The notes under the pieces: generated by a model
The model's database searches: none
What the model was told of the DNA's origin: nothing
The model's input: the letters and a program-made list of their open reading frames with translations, nothing else
Position numbers and translations under genes: made by a program
Part shown: positions 7,906 to 15,102 of the stretch, piece after piece
How positions within the stretch are numbered: position 1 is the first letter of the stretch
Layout: each line of letters opens with the position of its first letter
DNA from: JAZMZS01 sp045580775
Lineage (GTDB): Bacteria; Bacillota; Clostridia; Oscillospirales; CAG-272
Reading direction: 5' to 3'
DNA length: 27,097 nucleotides
Assembly: GCA_045580775.1 (NCBI GenBank)
Contig: JAZNOK010000165.1
Span: forward strand, 1-27,097

Positions 7906-9927
7906 ATGGGAAAGATAAATCAGCTTAGTTTTGCTGTAGCAAATCTGATAGCTGCCGGCGAGGTCGTAGATAGACCTGCCTCGGTGGTTAAGGAATTGCT
8001 TGAAAACTCAATAGATGCCGGAGCTGATAAGATCACCGTCGAGATCGGCAGGGGAGGGGTGTCGCTTATCCGTGTGTGCGACAACGGTTGCGGTATATCA
8101 AAGGAAGACCTGCCTCTTTCTATAAAACGCCACGCCACAAGCAAGATTGCCGATGCTCAAGATCTTGACAGTATTATGACTCTGGGGTTCAGAGGTGAAG
8201 CTTTGGCGGCGATATCTGCTGTATCTGATGTCAAGATCATATCAAAGGAAAGAGACGCTGAGTTCGGATATCTTCTCACATCTGCTGCCGGAGCGGATGT
8301 AGATGTGTGCGAGATCGGTTGTGCTGACGGAACGACTGTACTTGTGGAGAATATTTTTTCCAATGTTCCTGCACGCAGAAAATTTTTGAAGAAAGATGTT
8401 ACCGAAGCGATAGCAGTAACTGCCGTAGTAGAAAAGATCGCCCTCTCACGACCTGATATAGCGTTTACTTATCTGATAGATGGACAGCAGAGATTTTCTA
8501 CCTCCGGAGACGGAAAAATAAAAAACACCGTCTATGCGGTTCTTGGCCGTGATTTTGCATCCAGACTTGTTGAAGTGGACAGCAAATACGAAACTCTGAG
8601 AGTGTATGGGTATGTCGGCAGAAGCGATAACTGCCGAGCTAACCGCAATATGCAGAATTTTTTTATAAATCACAGATATGTCAAGAGCAAAACTGCGACA
8701 GCAGCAATAGAACAGGCATATTCTTCATATATTGCTGAGGGAAGGTTTCCTGTTTGTGTGCTGTTTATAGATATACCGCCGTTTTCTGTCGATGTGAATG
8801 TACATCCTGCAAAATTGGAGGTGAAGTTTTCGAACGAAAAGGCTGTTTTCGAGTCTGTGTATTACTCTGTCCGTACAGCTCTTGAGTCGCATACTCAAAA
8901 GTCGGAGTTTACGCTTCCGGGTATAAGTGAAAAAAAGAACTATCAGACATTCTCATATCCCAAGAGTGCTCAGAATACTACATCATCCTCATCGTCATTT
9001 ATCCCCGCTACTAATGCTTTTTTGCCAATGGAGGATAAAACCGAGCCAAAAGGGAAGAAGACATCTTTGCTTGACTATGATAGGTCTTTCAGACTGAAAA
9101 ATACTGATCCTCATACTATAGGATTTCATGTTTACGGTGAAAGTGAGAAAGCAAACCTCCCTGATACTAAAACCGAAAATATCCCCTTAGCACAACAAAA
9201 TGCCCTGCAAAACAGTGAAGACGTTTTCTCAAATTTATCAGAAGATTTAAGGTCAAGTGACAGAAACTTCTCGCCTTCATCAGATGCTTGTGAGGATGCT
9301 TCAAGTATTGTGATTGATGAGGGTGATTCCAACGGTATTGAACCTTACCGCATAATCGGTGTGTGCTTTAATACTTATATACTTGTCCAGCAATCGGAAA
9401 AGTTGCTGATTATTGATAAGCATGCCGCACATGAACGTATCATCTTTGAACAATTAAAAGCTAATTTGAAGAAGATATCACATGCTTCTCAGATGCTTTT
9501 GCTTCCCATAGAACTGCAACTTTCACCTGAGGAATTTACTGCCGTGCTTGAGTTTAAGGAGGAAATAGAGAAAACGGGTTTTGATTTCACTTCTGAAGAC
9601 AGTACAAGACATGTGAAGATAGAAGCTATCCCTGATATGCTCAGTATATCAGCAGCACAGGATGTTTTCGTTACTATGCTTAACAATCTGGCACAAAAGC
9701 ACGAATCTGCAGCTATCACGAGAGATGCTGTGTACGAACGTGCCCTGTATCAATCTGCGTGCAAAGCGGCAGTTAAAGGCGGACGAGAGGATAATGAAGA
9801 CAATATAGCCTGGATATGTGATATGCTTATGACTATTGCGGATATCAAGGTGTGTCCTCACGGCAGACCGGTTGTCACAGAACTTGACAAGAGATATATA
9901 GACAGGCAATTTGAAAGAATCAAATGA
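7906..9927 (+). CDS. mutL: DNA mismatch repair protein MutL (endonuclease-type)
   Basis: Partner of MutS. The N-terminal GHKL ATPase has ELLENSIDAGA (30-40), the DNGCGI motif and GFRGEAL. A Ser/Thr/Asp-rich linker of roughly 140 residues (about 345-480) follows. The C-terminal dimerisation/endonuclease domain carries DKHAAHERIIFE (504-515), corresponding to the DQHA(x)2E(x)4E metal motif with Lys for Gln, plus C619 in ACKAA and CPHGRP at 650-655. These mark a nicking MutL, as in Gram-positive bacteria that lack MutH. Length is 673 residues. GGAGG precedes ATG 7906. Its stop codon overlaps the tgt start (ATGA). Confidence 0.97.
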   Translation: MGKINQLSFAVANLIAAGEVVDRPASVVKELLENSIDAGADKITVEIGRGGVSLIRVCDNGCGISKEDLPLSIKRHATSKIADAQDLDSIMTLGFRGEALAAISAVSDVKIISKERDAEFGYLLTSAAGADVDVCEIGCADGTTVLVENIFSNVPARRKFLKKDVTEAIAVTAVVEKIALSRPDIAFTYLIDGQQRFSTSGDGKIKNTVYAVLGRDFASRLVEVDSKYETLRVYGYVGRSDNCRANRNMQNFFINHRYVKSKTATAAIEQAYSSYIAEGRFPVCVLFIDIPPFSVDVNVHPAKLEVKFSNEKAVFESVYYSVRTALESHTQKSEFTLPGISEKKNYQTFSYPKSAQNTTSSSSSFIPATNAFLPMEDKTEPKGKKTSLLDYDRSFRLKNTDPHTIGFHVYGESEKANLPDTKTENIPLAQQNALQNSEDVFSNLSEDLRSSDRNFSPSSDACEDASSIVIDEGDSNGIEPYRIIGVCFNTYILVQQSEKLLIIDKHAAHERIIFEQLKANLKKISHASQMLLLPIELQLSPEEFTAVLEFKEEIEKTGFDFTSEDSTRHVKIEAIPDMLSISAAQDVFVTMLNNLAQKHESAAITRDAVYERALYQSACKAAVKGGREDNEDNIAWICDMLMTIADIKVCPHGRPVVTELDKRYIDRQFERIK

Positions 9928-11084
9928 TGAAGGCTGGGATTTTTAAAATGTTCGAAATAAAGAAAAAAGAGAAAAGAGCTCGCAGAGCTGTTTTGCATAC
10001 TGTTCACGGAGATATACAGACTCCGGTGTTTATGAACGTTGGAACTAGTGCTGCCATCAAAGGCGGAATATCAAGCGAAGATCTGCGTGAGGTAAAGTGC
10101 CAGGTAGAGCTCTCTAATACATATCATTTGCATATTCGTCCGGGCGATGAGCTAATATATAAAATGGGCGGACTGCACAAATTCATGAACTGGTCAGGTC
10201 CTATCTTGACTGACAGCGGCGGATTTCAAGTATTCTCACTTGCCAAGCTTCGGAAGATAACCGAAGAAGGCGTTCGTTTTCAGTCGCACATGGATGGAGC
10301 AAGGATTTTCATGGGACCTGAAGAATCCATGAGGATACAGTCGCATCTTGGTTCAACGATCGCTATGGCATTTGATGAGTGTGTAGAAAATCCGGCTACG
10401 TATAAGTATGTAAAGGACTCCAGCGAGAGAACTGTGAGATGGCTGTCCAGATGTAAGGATGAAATGGAGAGACTGAACTCTCTTGAACATACTGTCAATA
10501 AGAATCAACTTTTGTTCGGTATCAATCAGGGGGGCACATACGAGCAGCTGAGAATTGAAAATATGCAAAAGATAGCTGAGTTTGATCTGCCGGGTTACGC
10601 TATTGGCGGGCTTGCCGTTGGCGAGGAGACGGATATCATGTATAACATCATTGATACCGTTGAGCCATATATGCCTCAGGAGAAATCACGCTACCTTATG
10701 GGTGTCGGTACACCTGTAAATATTCTGGAGGCAGTATGGAGAGGTGTTGATTTCTTCGATTGCGTTATGCCTTCCAGAAATGCCAGACACGGTAATCTTT
10801 TCACATGGCATGGAAAAATGAATATAAACAATGAGAGATATTTTGATGATCCAAAGCCTATTGATGAGGGATGTGACTGCCCTGCGTGTAGACTTTATTC
10901 TAGGTCATATATCAGACACTTGTTCAAAGCCAGAGAAGCACTCGGAATGCGTCTTTGTGTATTGCACAATCTCTATTTTTACAATGAGCTGATGCAGCGT
11001 ATACGAGATGCACTGGATGCGGGCGAGTATGAGGAGTTTTATAATAAGTACCGTAATATCCTTTGCGAGCGAAGCGAGGATTGA
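9924..11084 (+). CDS. tgt: tRNA-guanine transglycosylase (Tgt), clostridial type
   Basis: Exchanges guanine 34 in GUN-anticodon tRNAs for a 7-deazaguanine base. Asp97 (TDSGGFQVFS) and the nucleophile Asp279 (FFDCVMPSRNARHG) match the Z. mobilis catalytic pair. Zinc ligands are C317, C319, C322 (CDCPAC) and H348 (VLHNLYFY). It is 386 residues, normal for the family. Segments such as NVGTSAAIKGG, GINQGG and SRNARHG follow the clostridial subtype rather than the B. subtilis form. The substrate (preQ1 or salvaged queuine) is not decided by sequence, and no queA is nearby. ATG 9924 overlaps the mutL stop by four bases; ATG 9927 and ATG 9948 are alternative starts. Confidence 0.95.
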   Translation: MMKAGIFKMFEIKKKEKRARRAVLHTVHGDIQTPVFMNVGTSAAIKGGISSEDLREVKCQVELSNTYHLHIRPGDELIYKMGGLHKFMNWSGPILTDSGGFQVFSLAKLRKITEEGVRFQSHMDGARIFMGPEESMRIQSHLGSTIAMAFDECVENPATYKYVKDSSERTVRWLSRCKDEMERLNSLEHTVNKNQLLFGINQGGTYEQLRIENMQKIAEFDLPGYAIGGLAVGEETDIMYNIIDTVEPYMPQEKSRYLMGVGTPVNILEAVWRGVDFFDCVMPSRNARHGNLFTWHGKMNINNERYFDDPKPIDEGCDCPACRLYSRSYIRHLFKAREALGMRLCVLHNLYFYNELMQRIRDALDAGEYEEFYNKYRNILCERSED

Positions 11085-11102
11085 TATATTGTAATATTGT
11101 TT

Positions 11103-11131
11103 TTATCCCCCGTCGTCTTGGCGGGGGATAA
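11103..11131. terminator. Strong hairpin between convergent tgt and the aminotransferase gene
   Basis: A 10-bp perfect stem (11103-11112 with 11122-11131), mostly G-C, has a 9-base loop. It is 19 bases after the tgt stop and 7 bases after the end of the minus-strand gene. Neither side has a long U-tract, so it is a less typical, possibly bidirectional terminator. Confidence 0.6.
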
Positions 11132-11137
11132 GTTCAT

Positions 11138-12283
11138 TTACGAAATAAATATTTTCTTTAGCACCGAATCAAGATAGTCAATGTCAGATTCCGTGTTAAA
11201 TATACCCAAGCTGAAACGTACTGTACCTGTTTTTGCAGTTTTAAGTTTTTTGTGGCATAGAGGTGCACAGTGATGTCCTGATCTTATCATAATGCCGTTA
11301 GAGTCCAATATGCAAGCAAGCTCTTCCGGTGAGTGAGTTTCGCTTGTCAGAGAAAATACTCCTCCATCGTTATAATCGCCGTGTATACATATCTGATTGT
11401 ATTTTGTGAATACTTCTCTTAACATCGCAGATAGTCTCTTTTCATATCTTTCGATATTATTCATATCTGCAGTGCTCAGATATTCAAGTGCTTTGATCAG
11501 TCCTGCGGCACCTGGCGTTGATAATGTTCCAGCTTCAAACATTTCGGGCAAAGTATGAGGCATTCTCATGTCGAGTGAATTTACTCCGCTGCCTCCTTCA
11601 ATAAGTGTAGAGTATGCTTCTACGTTCTTGTTTACTATCATAAATCCCCCGCCTTGAGGACCGTACAGTCCTTTATGAAAAGGTCCGCAAAGAATTGAAA
11701 TACAGCTGTTTTGCATATCAATAGCTGTGTGTCCTGCAAGCTGTGATGCATCAACAATAAACAGCATACCGTGGTCTTTCGCATACTGACCGATTTTTTG
11801 TATCGGAAGCCTAAGATTGCAAATGTTTGATGCAGCAGTGCATACTATGGCCTTTGTGTTTCTGCGAGTTTTTTTCCTTATATCATCTAAAATTTTATCG
11901 GCGTTCCCATCAAAGGTAAGAAAGTGATCGAAACTTAATCTTCCGTGCACCGCTTGACTTACGACAGGTCTGTAAACCGCATTGTGCTCGATGTCGCTTA
12001 TCAGTATATGACTGTGCGGCATAATAAAGCATTTTATTGCAATATTTAAAGCATACGTTGCGTTGAAAGTGAAGATTACGTTTTCAGCTGACGGTGCATT
12101 GAAGAAATCTTTTAATGAACACCTGGCGTTATAGACCGTCTCGCTTGCCTTCATTGCCAGAAAATTTGAACCTCTGCCGGGATTTCCGCAGTATTCGTGC
12201 ATGCACTTGTACATCTCATAACTTACACACTCGGGTTTGGGGAATGTGGTTGCGGCGTTGTCAAAATATACTGTTCTTGTCAT
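11138..12283 (-). CDS. Class V aminotransferase, cysteine desulfurase/selenocysteine lyase type (EF2568-like)
   Basis: PLP-dependent enzyme likely to release sulfur or selenium from (seleno)cysteine. YFDNAATTFPKP opens the protein. His100 (EHN), Asp178 (IVDAS) and the Schiff-base Lys204 (GPFHKGLYGPQGGG) form the cofactor site. Cys339 in SGHHCAPLCH is the candidate persulfide/selenide cysteine. The whole pattern (GNPGRGS, GPFHKGLYGPQG, HCAPL) is that of the TIGR01977/EF2568-like family rather than IscS/NifS. It is 381 residues. It follows a DUF3343 gene with a 3-base gap, the usual pairing for this subfamily. A supply role for tRNA thiolation, Fe-S or selenium pathways is possible; no selD or iscU is in the window. 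Confidence 0.88.
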   Translation of the reverse strand: MTRTVYFDNAATTFPKPECVSYEMYKCMHEYCGNPGRGSNFLAMKASETVYNARCSLKDFFNAPSAENVIFTFNATYALNIAIKCFIMPHSHILISDIEHNAVYRPVVSQAVHGRLSFDHFLTFDGNADKILDDIRKKTRRNTKAIVCTAASNICNLRLPIQKIGQYAKDHGMLFIVDASQLAGHTAIDMQNSCISILCGPFHKGLYGPQGGGFMIVNKNVEAYSTLIEGGSGVNSLDMRMPHTLPEMFEAGTLSTPGAAGLIKALEYLSTADMNNIERYEKRLSAMLREVFTKYNQICIHGDYNDGGVFSLTSETHSPEELACILDSNGIMIRSGHHCAPLCHKKLKTAKTGTVRFSLGIFNTESDIDYLDSVLKKIFIS

Positions 12284-12286
12284 AAC

Positions 12287-12505
12287 TTAATTATTGTTTA
12301 TTACATATCCGATTCCGTACATATCCAGCAGTCTTACTGCATTGCTTTTGTATACGAGCTCTGTTTCTATACCGTAGGTGCATCCTCGGTTATGCCTATC
12401 GTTGTTTGTTTTTACTACCTTGCTCGGTATAGAATGCTCCGAAAGTGCTCTTTGTGCTTTTATGGCGTGAGTAACCGAGCCTATTGAGAATACGCATTTG
12501 TTCAT
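12287..12505 (-). CDS. DUF3343 domain protein, putative Se/S carrier
   Basis: Small protein (72 residues) with the DUF3343 look: an N-terminal beta strand (CVFSIGSVTHAIKAQRAL) that starts a ferredoxin-like fold, then RGCTYGIE with Cys42, the conserved candidate carrier cysteine, and a C-terminal GIGYVINNN. Members are proposed to hand sulfur or selenium to or from a partner aminotransferase, but the biochemistry is not established. It is the first gene of a two-gene leftward operon. GGAG lies 13 bases before the ATG, slightly far. The promoter candidate is at 12552-12579. Confidence 0.8.
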   Translation of the reverse strand: MNKCVFSIGSVTHAIKAQRALSEHSIPSKVVKTNNDRHNRGCTYGIETELVYKSNAVRLLDMYGIGYVINNN

Positions 12506-12551
12506 AGTTTGTTGGTGGCTCCTTTTACTGATGAAACCGACTTTGCTGACA

Positions 12552-12579
12552 ATAATACGCGTATTACTATTTTATGCAA
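12552..12579 (-). promoter_or_regulatory. Candidate promoter of the DUF3343/aminotransferase pair
   Basis: On the minus strand TTGCAT (12579-12574), a 16-bp spacer and TATTAT (12557-12552) precede the gene by about 45 bases. The -10 is 5 of 6 and the -35 is weak (3 of 6), as expected for a regulated promoter. A perfect palindrome overlaps its -10 and spacer. Confidence 0.45.
12553..12566. promoter_or_regulatory. Perfect 14-bp palindrome TAATACGCGTATTA, candidate operator
   Basis: All seven base pairs on each side match. The site sits in the divergent intergenic region and covers the -10 end of the candidate minus-strand promoter, a position suited to a dimeric repressor. I do not recognise the binding protein; no regulator gene lies nearby. 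Confidence 0.5.
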
Positions 12580-12631
12580 AAAAAATGTGCATGTTAAGCC
12601 CAATAACAAGCCCTTTTTTGTATTAAAAATA

Positions 12632-12660
12632 TTGAAAAAAGTGAAAATCTATTGTATAAT
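12632..12660 (+). promoter_or_regulatory. SigA-type promoter of the hydrolase-gltX-glnS operon
   Basis: TTGAAA (12632-12637), a 17-bp spacer and a perfect TATAAT (12655-12660). The start would be near 12667, giving a leader of about 50 bases, too short for a T-box. Confidence 0.75.
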
Positions 12661-12716
12661 ATAGCTTATAGTAAACTAATATTGCTATTAATAATTTTAA
12701 TACTTGTGAGGCGGCC

Positions 12717-13352
12717 ATGACGGAGATATATCATTTCTTATCTGAGGATACACATTCAAACTCCTATCTTCTGCTCGATACAGATTCAAACGAAGCTGCG
12801 GTAATTGATCCGTCTCACATGCCGAGTGTCTTCGATATCTCTTTTTCTCAGATCCGATTAAAGTATGTACTGCTGACGCACGGTCACTTTGATCATATAG
12901 GAAAAGCTGAAAAATACAGACGAATGGGAGCTTCGTTGTGCATACATTGTGATGATGCTACACTACTCTGTGACGGTGAGAGAAACGCGTCCTCTCTGTT
13001 TATGCATGATCCGCTCATCATTGGTGAAGCAGATATTCTTCTCTCTGATAATGACAAGCTTTTGTTAGGCAACACAGAAATCACCGTTATTCACACCCCG
13101 GGGCATACGCCCGGTAGTGTATGTTATTTGTGCGGAGATGAATTATTTTGCGGTGATACGTTATTTGCAGGCTCTATCGGCAGGACTGACTTCTGGGGAG
13201 GCAATATGACAAAGATGCGGCATAGCCTATCAAAATTAAAAAACCTTTCCGGAAACTATAATGTTTACTGTGGTCACGGTCCGATTACTTCTCTTGACCG
13301 CGAAAAGAAATACAACGATTATTTGCTTTTACTATCAAATCAAGGAGACTGA
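12717..13352 (+). CDS. Metallo-beta-lactamase fold hydrolase (glyoxalase II/YcbL-like)
   Basis: Binuclear zinc hydrolase of the GloB-like group, 211 residues. The metal motif HGHFDH is at residues 55-60 (H55, H57, D59, H60), followed by H130 (HTPGHTPGSV), D147 (CGDTLFAGSIGR) and H187 (CGHGP). The protein starts directly with the fold and lacks the C-terminal extension of true glyoxalase II, so it is better named a small MBL-fold thioesterase-like hydrolase of unknown substrate. GAGG precedes ATG 12717. It is the first gene of the operon and is one base from gltX. Confidence 0.9.
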   Translation: MTEIYHFLSEDTHSNSYLLLDTDSNEAAVIDPSHMPSVFDISFSQIRLKYVLLTHGHFDHIGKAEKYRRMGASLCIHCDDATLLCDGERNASSLFMHDPLIIGEADILLSDNDKLLLGNTEITVIHTPGHTPGSVCYLCGDELFCGDTLFAGSIGRTDFWGGNMTKMRHSLSKLKNLSGNYNVYCGHGPITSLDREKKYNDYLLLLSNQGD

Positions 13353-13353
13353 T

Positions 13354-15075
13354 ATGGAATTTCAAAACAGATTATCCGACACTATAGATTGTGAGGCGTT
13401 GGCTGAGCTTCTTTTTCCTGATGTAGATAAGACCCCACAGCAGATAGAGGCCATGTATCCTCCAAGAGAGCTTCCTGAGGGAGCTAAGGTAACGAGATTT
13501 GCTCCCAGCCCTACAGGATTTGTTCATTTCGGCGGTATGTTTCCGGTGACTGTCGGTGAGAGGTTGGCACATAGGAGCGGCGGTGTTTTTTATCTTAGAA
13601 TAGAGGATACCGATGCAAAAAGGGAAGTACCCGGTGCGGCTCAGGGTTTGATCACCACTCTTGAGCATTATGGCATTTCTTTTGATGAAGGTGCTATATT
13701 AAACGAGAATGGTGAGATCGAGGATAAAGGGGCTTACGGTCCGTATAAGCAGTCAGAGAGAGCGTTTATATATCATGTATATGCAAAAGAGCTTGTTAAA
13801 CGCGGACTTGCGTATCCTGTTTTTTCTACGGCTGAGGAACTTGAGGAACTTGCACAAACTGACAAAAAGGCAGAGATCAAAAGTAAAGACTGGCATTCCG
13901 TAGATGCTGCATCTGCACTGGCACAATCAAGGAAAATGCGTGAATTTACCCTAGATGATGTTAAGCTGTCTCTTTCACGCGGTGACTCATTTGTTTTGAG
14001 AGTATTCGCTGACGGTAACGCAGAGAAGAAGGTCAGCTTCACCGACCTTATCAAAGGAAAGCTTGAGCTGCCTGAAAATGACGAGGATTTTGTTCTACTC
14101 AAAAGTGACGGTATTCCTACCTATCATTTTGCTCATGCGATAGATGATCATCTTATGCACACAACTCACGTTATCAGAGGTGAAGAGTGGCTTCCCAGCT
14201 TACCTAAGCATATAATGCTGTTCAGATATCTTGGGTTTAAGATACCGAAGTATCTTCATATTGCTCAGCTGATGCACCTTGATGAAAACGGCTCTAAGAA
14301 AAAGCTCTCAAAGCGTGACATGGGAGCAAATATGGATGACTACAAGAGGATCGGTTACGCTCCCGAAGCTGTAATGGAATATGTAATGACTTTGCTTAAT
14401 TCCAACTACGAGGAGTGGCATACCGCTAATATAGAAAAGGATTTCACTGATTTTGATTTTTCTATAAAGAAAATGAGTACATCAGGATGCCTGTTTGACT
14501 TTGAAAAACTAAACGATGTTTCAAAGAATGTTGTAAGCCGTATGACCGCAAAAAAGGTATATCAACTTGCAAGTGAATGGGCACGAGAGTTTTCTTCTGA
14601 GTTTTATTCAGAGTTTACAAGAGATCCTGAATTTACATGTGCGGCACTTAATATCGGACGAACCGGTAAAAAACCGCGTAAAGACTTTGCTGTCTGGAGC
14701 GAGCTTGAAGGTTACTTAGGATTCTTTTATGATAAGTATTTTGAAATAAAGGAATCTTATCCTGATCGTTTTGATAATGAGACGGTTCTGAGGGTTCTTA
14801 CCTTATTTGCTGAGAGTTACGATGAGTCTGACGATCAGACAGCATGGTTTGACAAGATAAAGGCAATTGCAGATAAGATCGGATTTGCATCTGATATGAA
14901 AGCATACAAGCAAAACCCCGATGCATATAAAGGTAACGTCGGTGACGTAAGCATGTTTATACGGATTGCCGTTACAGGAAAGACTGTATCACCTGATATG
15001 TATGAGGTCATGAAAGTTCTCGGAGCTAAAAAGGTCATACAGAGACTGAATTCACAAATAGAACTGTTAAAATAG
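13354..15075 (+). CDS. gltX: Glutamate--tRNA ligase
   Basis: Class I aminoacyl-tRNA synthetase charging tRNA-Glu. ATG 13354, one base after the preceding stop and with AGGAG at 13343-13347, is preferred to upstream in-frame codons. The signature 'HIGH' element is HFGG (58-61) in APSPTGFVHFGG, and KMSKS is KLSKR (317-321). Other GluRS marks are RIEDTD, the GPYKQSER segment and RGEEWLPSLPKH. It is a 573-residue form with a 45-residue N-terminal extension and an insert after the Rossmann half, a divergent clostridial type longer than the ~485-residue B. subtilis enzyme. With GlnRS next door, a strictly Glu-specific enzyme is plausible but unproven. Confidence 0.95.
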   Translation: MEFQNRLSDTIDCEALAELLFPDVDKTPQQIEAMYPPRELPEGAKVTRFAPSPTGFVHFGGMFPVTVGERLAHRSGGVFYLRIEDTDAKREVPGAAQGLITTLEHYGISFDEGAILNENGEIEDKGAYGPYKQSERAFIYHVYAKELVKRGLAYPVFSTAEELEELAQTDKKAEIKSKDWHSVDAASALAQSRKMREFTLDDVKLSLSRGDSFVLRVFADGNAEKKVSFTDLIKGKLELPENDEDFVLLKSDGIPTYHFAHAIDDHLMHTTHVIRGEEWLPSLPKHIMLFRYLGFKIPKYLHIAQLMHLDENGSKKKLSKRDMGANMDDYKRIGYAPEAVMEYVMTLLNSNYEEWHTANIEKDFTDFDFSIKKMSTSGCLFDFEKLNDVSKNVVSRMTAKKVYQLASEWAREFSSEFYSEFTRDPEFTCAALNIGRTGKKPRKDFAVWSELEGYLGFFYDKYFEIKESYPDRFDNETVLRVLTLFAESYDESDDQTAWFDKIKAIADKIGFASDMKAYKQNPDAYKGNVGDVSMFIRIAVTGKTVSPDMYEVMKVLGAKKVIQRLNSQIELLK

Positions 15076-15102
15076 TATATACAAAAAGGACGGTAAATTT
15101 CA

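Noticed and set aside
12660..12716. T-box leader before the tRNA synthetase genes
   Set aside because: Only about 50 leader bases separate the promoter from the first gene, and no T-box core or specifier stem is visible.
13261..13353. Upstream in-frame extension of gltX
   Set aside because: It lies inside the hydrolase gene; ATG 13354 has an SD and begins the expected N-terminus.
13525..13536. HFGG in GltX as a broken HIGH motif
   Set aside because: Substitution of Ile and the last His by Phe and Gly is tolerated in class I synthetases; the rest of the motif is intact.
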